Source: Bin87 sp026710825 (GTDB lineage: Bacteria; Chloroflexota; Dehalococcoidia; Lucifugimonadales; UBA3495). From it: a stretch of 64,000 nt of DNA. This document shows positions 62,049 through 64,000 of the stretch, piece by piece (position 1 is the first letter of the stretch; the number at the start of each line of letters is the position of its first letter). The DNA lies in assembly GCA_965232815.1 (NCBI GenBank), contig OZ247427.1, positions 3,534,001-3,598,000 on the forward strand, read 5' to 3'. Both the position numbers and the translations under genes were made by a program. The notes under the pieces are model-generated. The model was not told the DNA's origin, ran no database searches, and worked only from the letters and a program-made list of their open reading frames with translations.

Positions 62049-62143
62049 GCGCGGCAGTCTCACTAATTCTACCAGACGCCGCCGTTCCAAATCGCCCTCG
62101 CCCGACTCCCAATCCCATCGCGTGATCATCCGCCATCAACGTG

Positions 62144-62173
62144 CCCGGTATCCAAGCACCCGGTATCCAAGCA
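62144..62173. repeat. Two tandem 15-bp repeats
   Basis: CCCGGTATCCAAGCA is present twice without gap, ten bases before the TATAAT of the helicase gene. It could be a regulatory repeat or slippage product. Confidence 0.6.
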
Positions 62174-62182
62174 CATAGATGC

Positions 62183-62188
62183 TATAAT
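62183..62188 (+). promoter_or_regulatory. Likely -10 element of the helicase gene
   Basis: A perfect TATAAT ends ten bases before the ATG of the helicase gene, so transcription would begin at or next to the start codon, giving a leaderless mRNA. No Shine-Dalgarno sequence is seen. Confidence 0.55.
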
Positions 62189-62197
62189 CGCCCAGTC

Positions 62198-64000
62198 ATG
62201 TCGCTACAGGCCCAATTTTCCGAGAATCCACCCGCACGCCCTGAGAGGCCGGCATCGTCGCCGTACTGGGAAGAGCCAGCCTCATCACCTTATTGGGATG
62301 AATCGGAAATCGCCGGTTTCGACTCGGCCCCACCGGCGCCCGATACGCAACGTGCCGCCTCTCCCGCCATCCTGCAGGGACTCAACGAACCACAGCAACA
62401 GGCCGTCCTGAGCACCGACGGCCCCCTGCTGATCGTCGCCGGACCCGGGTCCGGCAAGACCCGCGTCATCACCCACCGCATCGCCTACCTGGTTGAGGAA
62501 TGTGGCGTCGCTCCCTGGCGCATCCTCGCTGTGACCTTCACCAACAAGGCCGCCCGCGAAATGCGCGAACGCCTGGATCGCCTGATGATGGGATCCGGCG
62601 AAGCCGTCACCATGGGCACCTTCCACGCCGTATGCGCGCGCATCCTGCGCCGCCACTGTGAACGCGTCGGCCTCGATCGCAATTTCACCATCTACGATCA
62701 GGACGACCAGATCGACGCCGTCAAGTCCGCGATGCAACTCGCCGACATCGACCCGCGCAGCTACAACCCCAGGGCCCTGCTGTCGCGCATATCAGCCGCC
62801 AAGAGCAGTCTCCACGATTCCCGGCAGATGGCCCAGGCCGCCTACGACGCCGATGACGCGTACGGCGCCCATTGGGTTGAGGCCTGCTCCCGCGTCTACC
62901 ACTATTATGAGGAAGCCCTCACCCGCCAGAACGCCCTCGATTTCGACGACCTGCTCATGCGCACCGCCCAGCTTCTCGAAACGTCGCCCGAGGTCCAAGC
63001 CCAGTACCACGACCGCTACCGCTACCTGCTCGTCGACGAATTCCAGGACACCAACGTCGCCCAGTACCGCCTCGCCCGACTGCTCACCGGAACCCACCAG
63101 AACCTCTGCGTCGTCGGCGACCCTGACCAGAGCATCTACTCCTGGCGCAACGCCGACATCCGCAACATTCTCAGTTTCCAGAGCGATTTCCCCAACGCCA
63201 CGGTGATCAGCCTCGGCGAAAATTACCGCTCCACCAAGAACATCCTCAACGCCGCCGACAGCGTGATCCGCACCAACCGTGAGCGCATCGAACGCGAACT
63301 CTACACCAACAACCCGGTCGGCTCGCAGCTAACCCTCCACGAGGCCTACAGCGAGGAGGACGAGGCCGCCTGGGCCGTCGACGAAGTCTCCCGCCTCTCC
63401 AGGTCCGGTCACTACCGGTCCGGCGATTGCGCCATCATGTACCGCATCAACGCCCAGAGCCGCGCCTTCGAAGACCAGTGTATGCGCCAAGGCATCCCAT
63501 ATCGCCTGGTGGGCGGCGTCCGTTTCTATCACCGCAAGGAAATCAAGGACACCATGTGCTACCTCCGGGTGGTCTACAATCCCGGAGACGAGGTCAGCCT
63601 GCAGCGCATCATCAACACGCCCCCGCGGGGTATCGGCGCAAAAACCGTCCAGGTTCTCACCGCCTACGCCGCCCGCAACGGCATGACCACCCGCGCTGCC
63701 ATGATCGATATCGCCAACGCGCGCGCCGCGGATCGTCCCTGTCCCATCGACGTCACCGCCCGCGCCGCCCGGTCCATCGCCAGTCTCTCGGTCACACTGG
63801 ACCGCCTCGGCGATGCCGCCCGTGAGTTGGCGGTCGCCGACCTCCTCGACCGTCTCCTCGACATGTCTGGCCTCGCCAAGCATATCCAGGCCCAGGATGA
63901 CGGCGACGAACGCTGGGAAAACATCCTGGAACTCCGTGGCCTCGCCGAGGATTACGGCCCCCCGGCCGACGGCAGCATCGACGGACTCAGCGCATTCCTC
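62198..64000 (+). CDS. pcrA: UvrD/PcrA-type superfamily 1 DNA helicase, 3' partial
   Basis: At least 601 residues, open to the window end. After an N-terminal extension of about 60 residues with a repeated SSPYWEE/SSPYWDE motif, the helicase core begins: GLNEPQQQAVLSTDGPLLIV (Q motif), AGPGSGKTRVITHRIA (motif I), AVTFTNKAAREMRER (Ia), NALDFDDLL, YLLVDEFQDTN (motif II), VVGDPDQSIYSWRNA (III), LGENYRS (IV) and CAIMYRINAQSRAFEDQC. This 3'-5' helicase acts in mismatch and nucleotide-excision repair and in rolling-circle replication. The N-terminal extension is longer than in PcrA of model organisms. Transcription is probably leaderless. Confidence 0.9.
   Translation, partial: MSLQAQFSENPPARPERPASSPYWEEPASSPYWDESEIAGFDSAPPAPDTQRAASPAILQGLNEPQQQAVLSTDGPLLIVAGPGSGKTRVITHRIAYLVEECGVAPWRILAVTFTNKAAREMRERLDRLMMGSGEAVTMGTFHAVCARILRRHCERVGLDRNFTIYDQDDQIDAVKSAMQLADIDPRSYNPRALLSRISAAKSSLHDSRQMAQAAYDADDAYGAHWVEACSRVYHYYEEALTRQNALDFDDLLMRTAQLLETSPEVQAQYHDRYRYLLVDEFQDTNVAQYRLARLLTGTHQNLCVVGDPDQSIYSWRNADIRNILSFQSDFPNATVISLGENYRSTKNILNAADSVIRTNRERIERELYTNNPVGSQLTLHEAYSEEDEAAWAVDEVSRLSRSGHYRSGDCAIMYRINAQSRAFEDQCMRQGIPYRLVGGVRFYHRKEIKDTMCYLRVVYNPGDEVSLQRIINTPPRGIGAKTVQVLTAYAARNGMTTRAAMIDIANARAADRPCPIDVTARAARSIASLSVTLDRLGDAARELAVADLLDRLLDMSGLAKHIQAQDDGDERWENILELRGLAEDYGPPADGSIDGLSAFL

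Noticed and set aside
1..64000. CRISPR array
   Set aside because: No set of regularly spaced identical repeats with unique spacers was seen; the repeats found are att duplications, IS ends or dispersed elements.

Overview
The window is about 64 kb of GC-rich bacterial DNA. The gene content fits a Chloroflexota genome, most likely of the SAR202/Dehalococcoidia kind and perhaps host-associated: several CaiB/BaiF CoA-transferases, luciferase-like flavin monooxygenases, a thiolase/DUF35 pair, an acyl-CoA carboxylase, lipoproteins with long Ala/Pro/Thr linkers, and peptide-type ABC transporters without adjacent ATPases. This placement is inferred from gene content; there is no rRNA or ribosomal protein in the window to confirm it.

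Layout. 1-5.3 kb: end of a double-domain CoA-transferase, a Fur/Zur-type regulator, and a large zinc-binding lipoprotein in which an AztD-like beta-propeller is inserted into a ZnuA/AztC-type binding protein. 5.4-8.0 kb: two CoA-transferases on the minus strand. 8.1-9.4 kb: IS630 and IS5 remnants. 9.5-11.1 kb: thiolase and DUF35 protein. 11.4-14.1 kb: a PhoX-like (DUF839) gene between two copies of a decayed IS4-like element. 14.2-16.7 kb: a COG0523 GTPase coupled to a WD40 protein. A 13-bp inverted repeat, GATACNNNRTATC, lies before the regulator, twice before the zinc lipoprotein and once before the GTPase, and outlines a zinc regulon.

16.8-38.8 kb is accessory DNA: a broken P4-type integrase, a compact promoter/leader-ORF/terminator unit, a flavin monooxygenase, IS1182 and other transposase remnants, and a duplicated tRNA-Phe 3' end at 21.8 kb. 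An intact tRNA-Phe lies at 38.7 kb. Between the two tRNA-Phe sequences are a broken integrase, a sensor kinase/response regulator pair, small membrane and zinc-ribbon proteins, two 85-nt tRNA-like sequences, an APH-like fragment, a catalytic-domain-only tyrosine recombinase, broken thpR and DnaC-like genes, and a nickel/peptide-type ABC transporter (binding protein plus two permeases) preceded by a cobalamin riboswitch with its own terminator. An IS5 remnant ends the segment.

38.9-64 kb is mostly ordinary metabolism: acyl-CoA carboxylase subunits (carboxyltransferase, biotin carboxylase, biotin carrier) with an amino-acid-type binding protein between them; three consecutive alpha/beta hydrolases, two lacking the usual nucleophile; a RidA-like protein; an amidase with a small upstream partner; a Rieske-domain fusion protein; a retropepsin-like protein; a frameshifted flavin monooxygenase; a second peptide ABC transporter with two paralogous binding proteins; a nitroreductase; a methyltransferase; tRNA-Ser; and the start of a UvrD/PcrA helicase running off the end.
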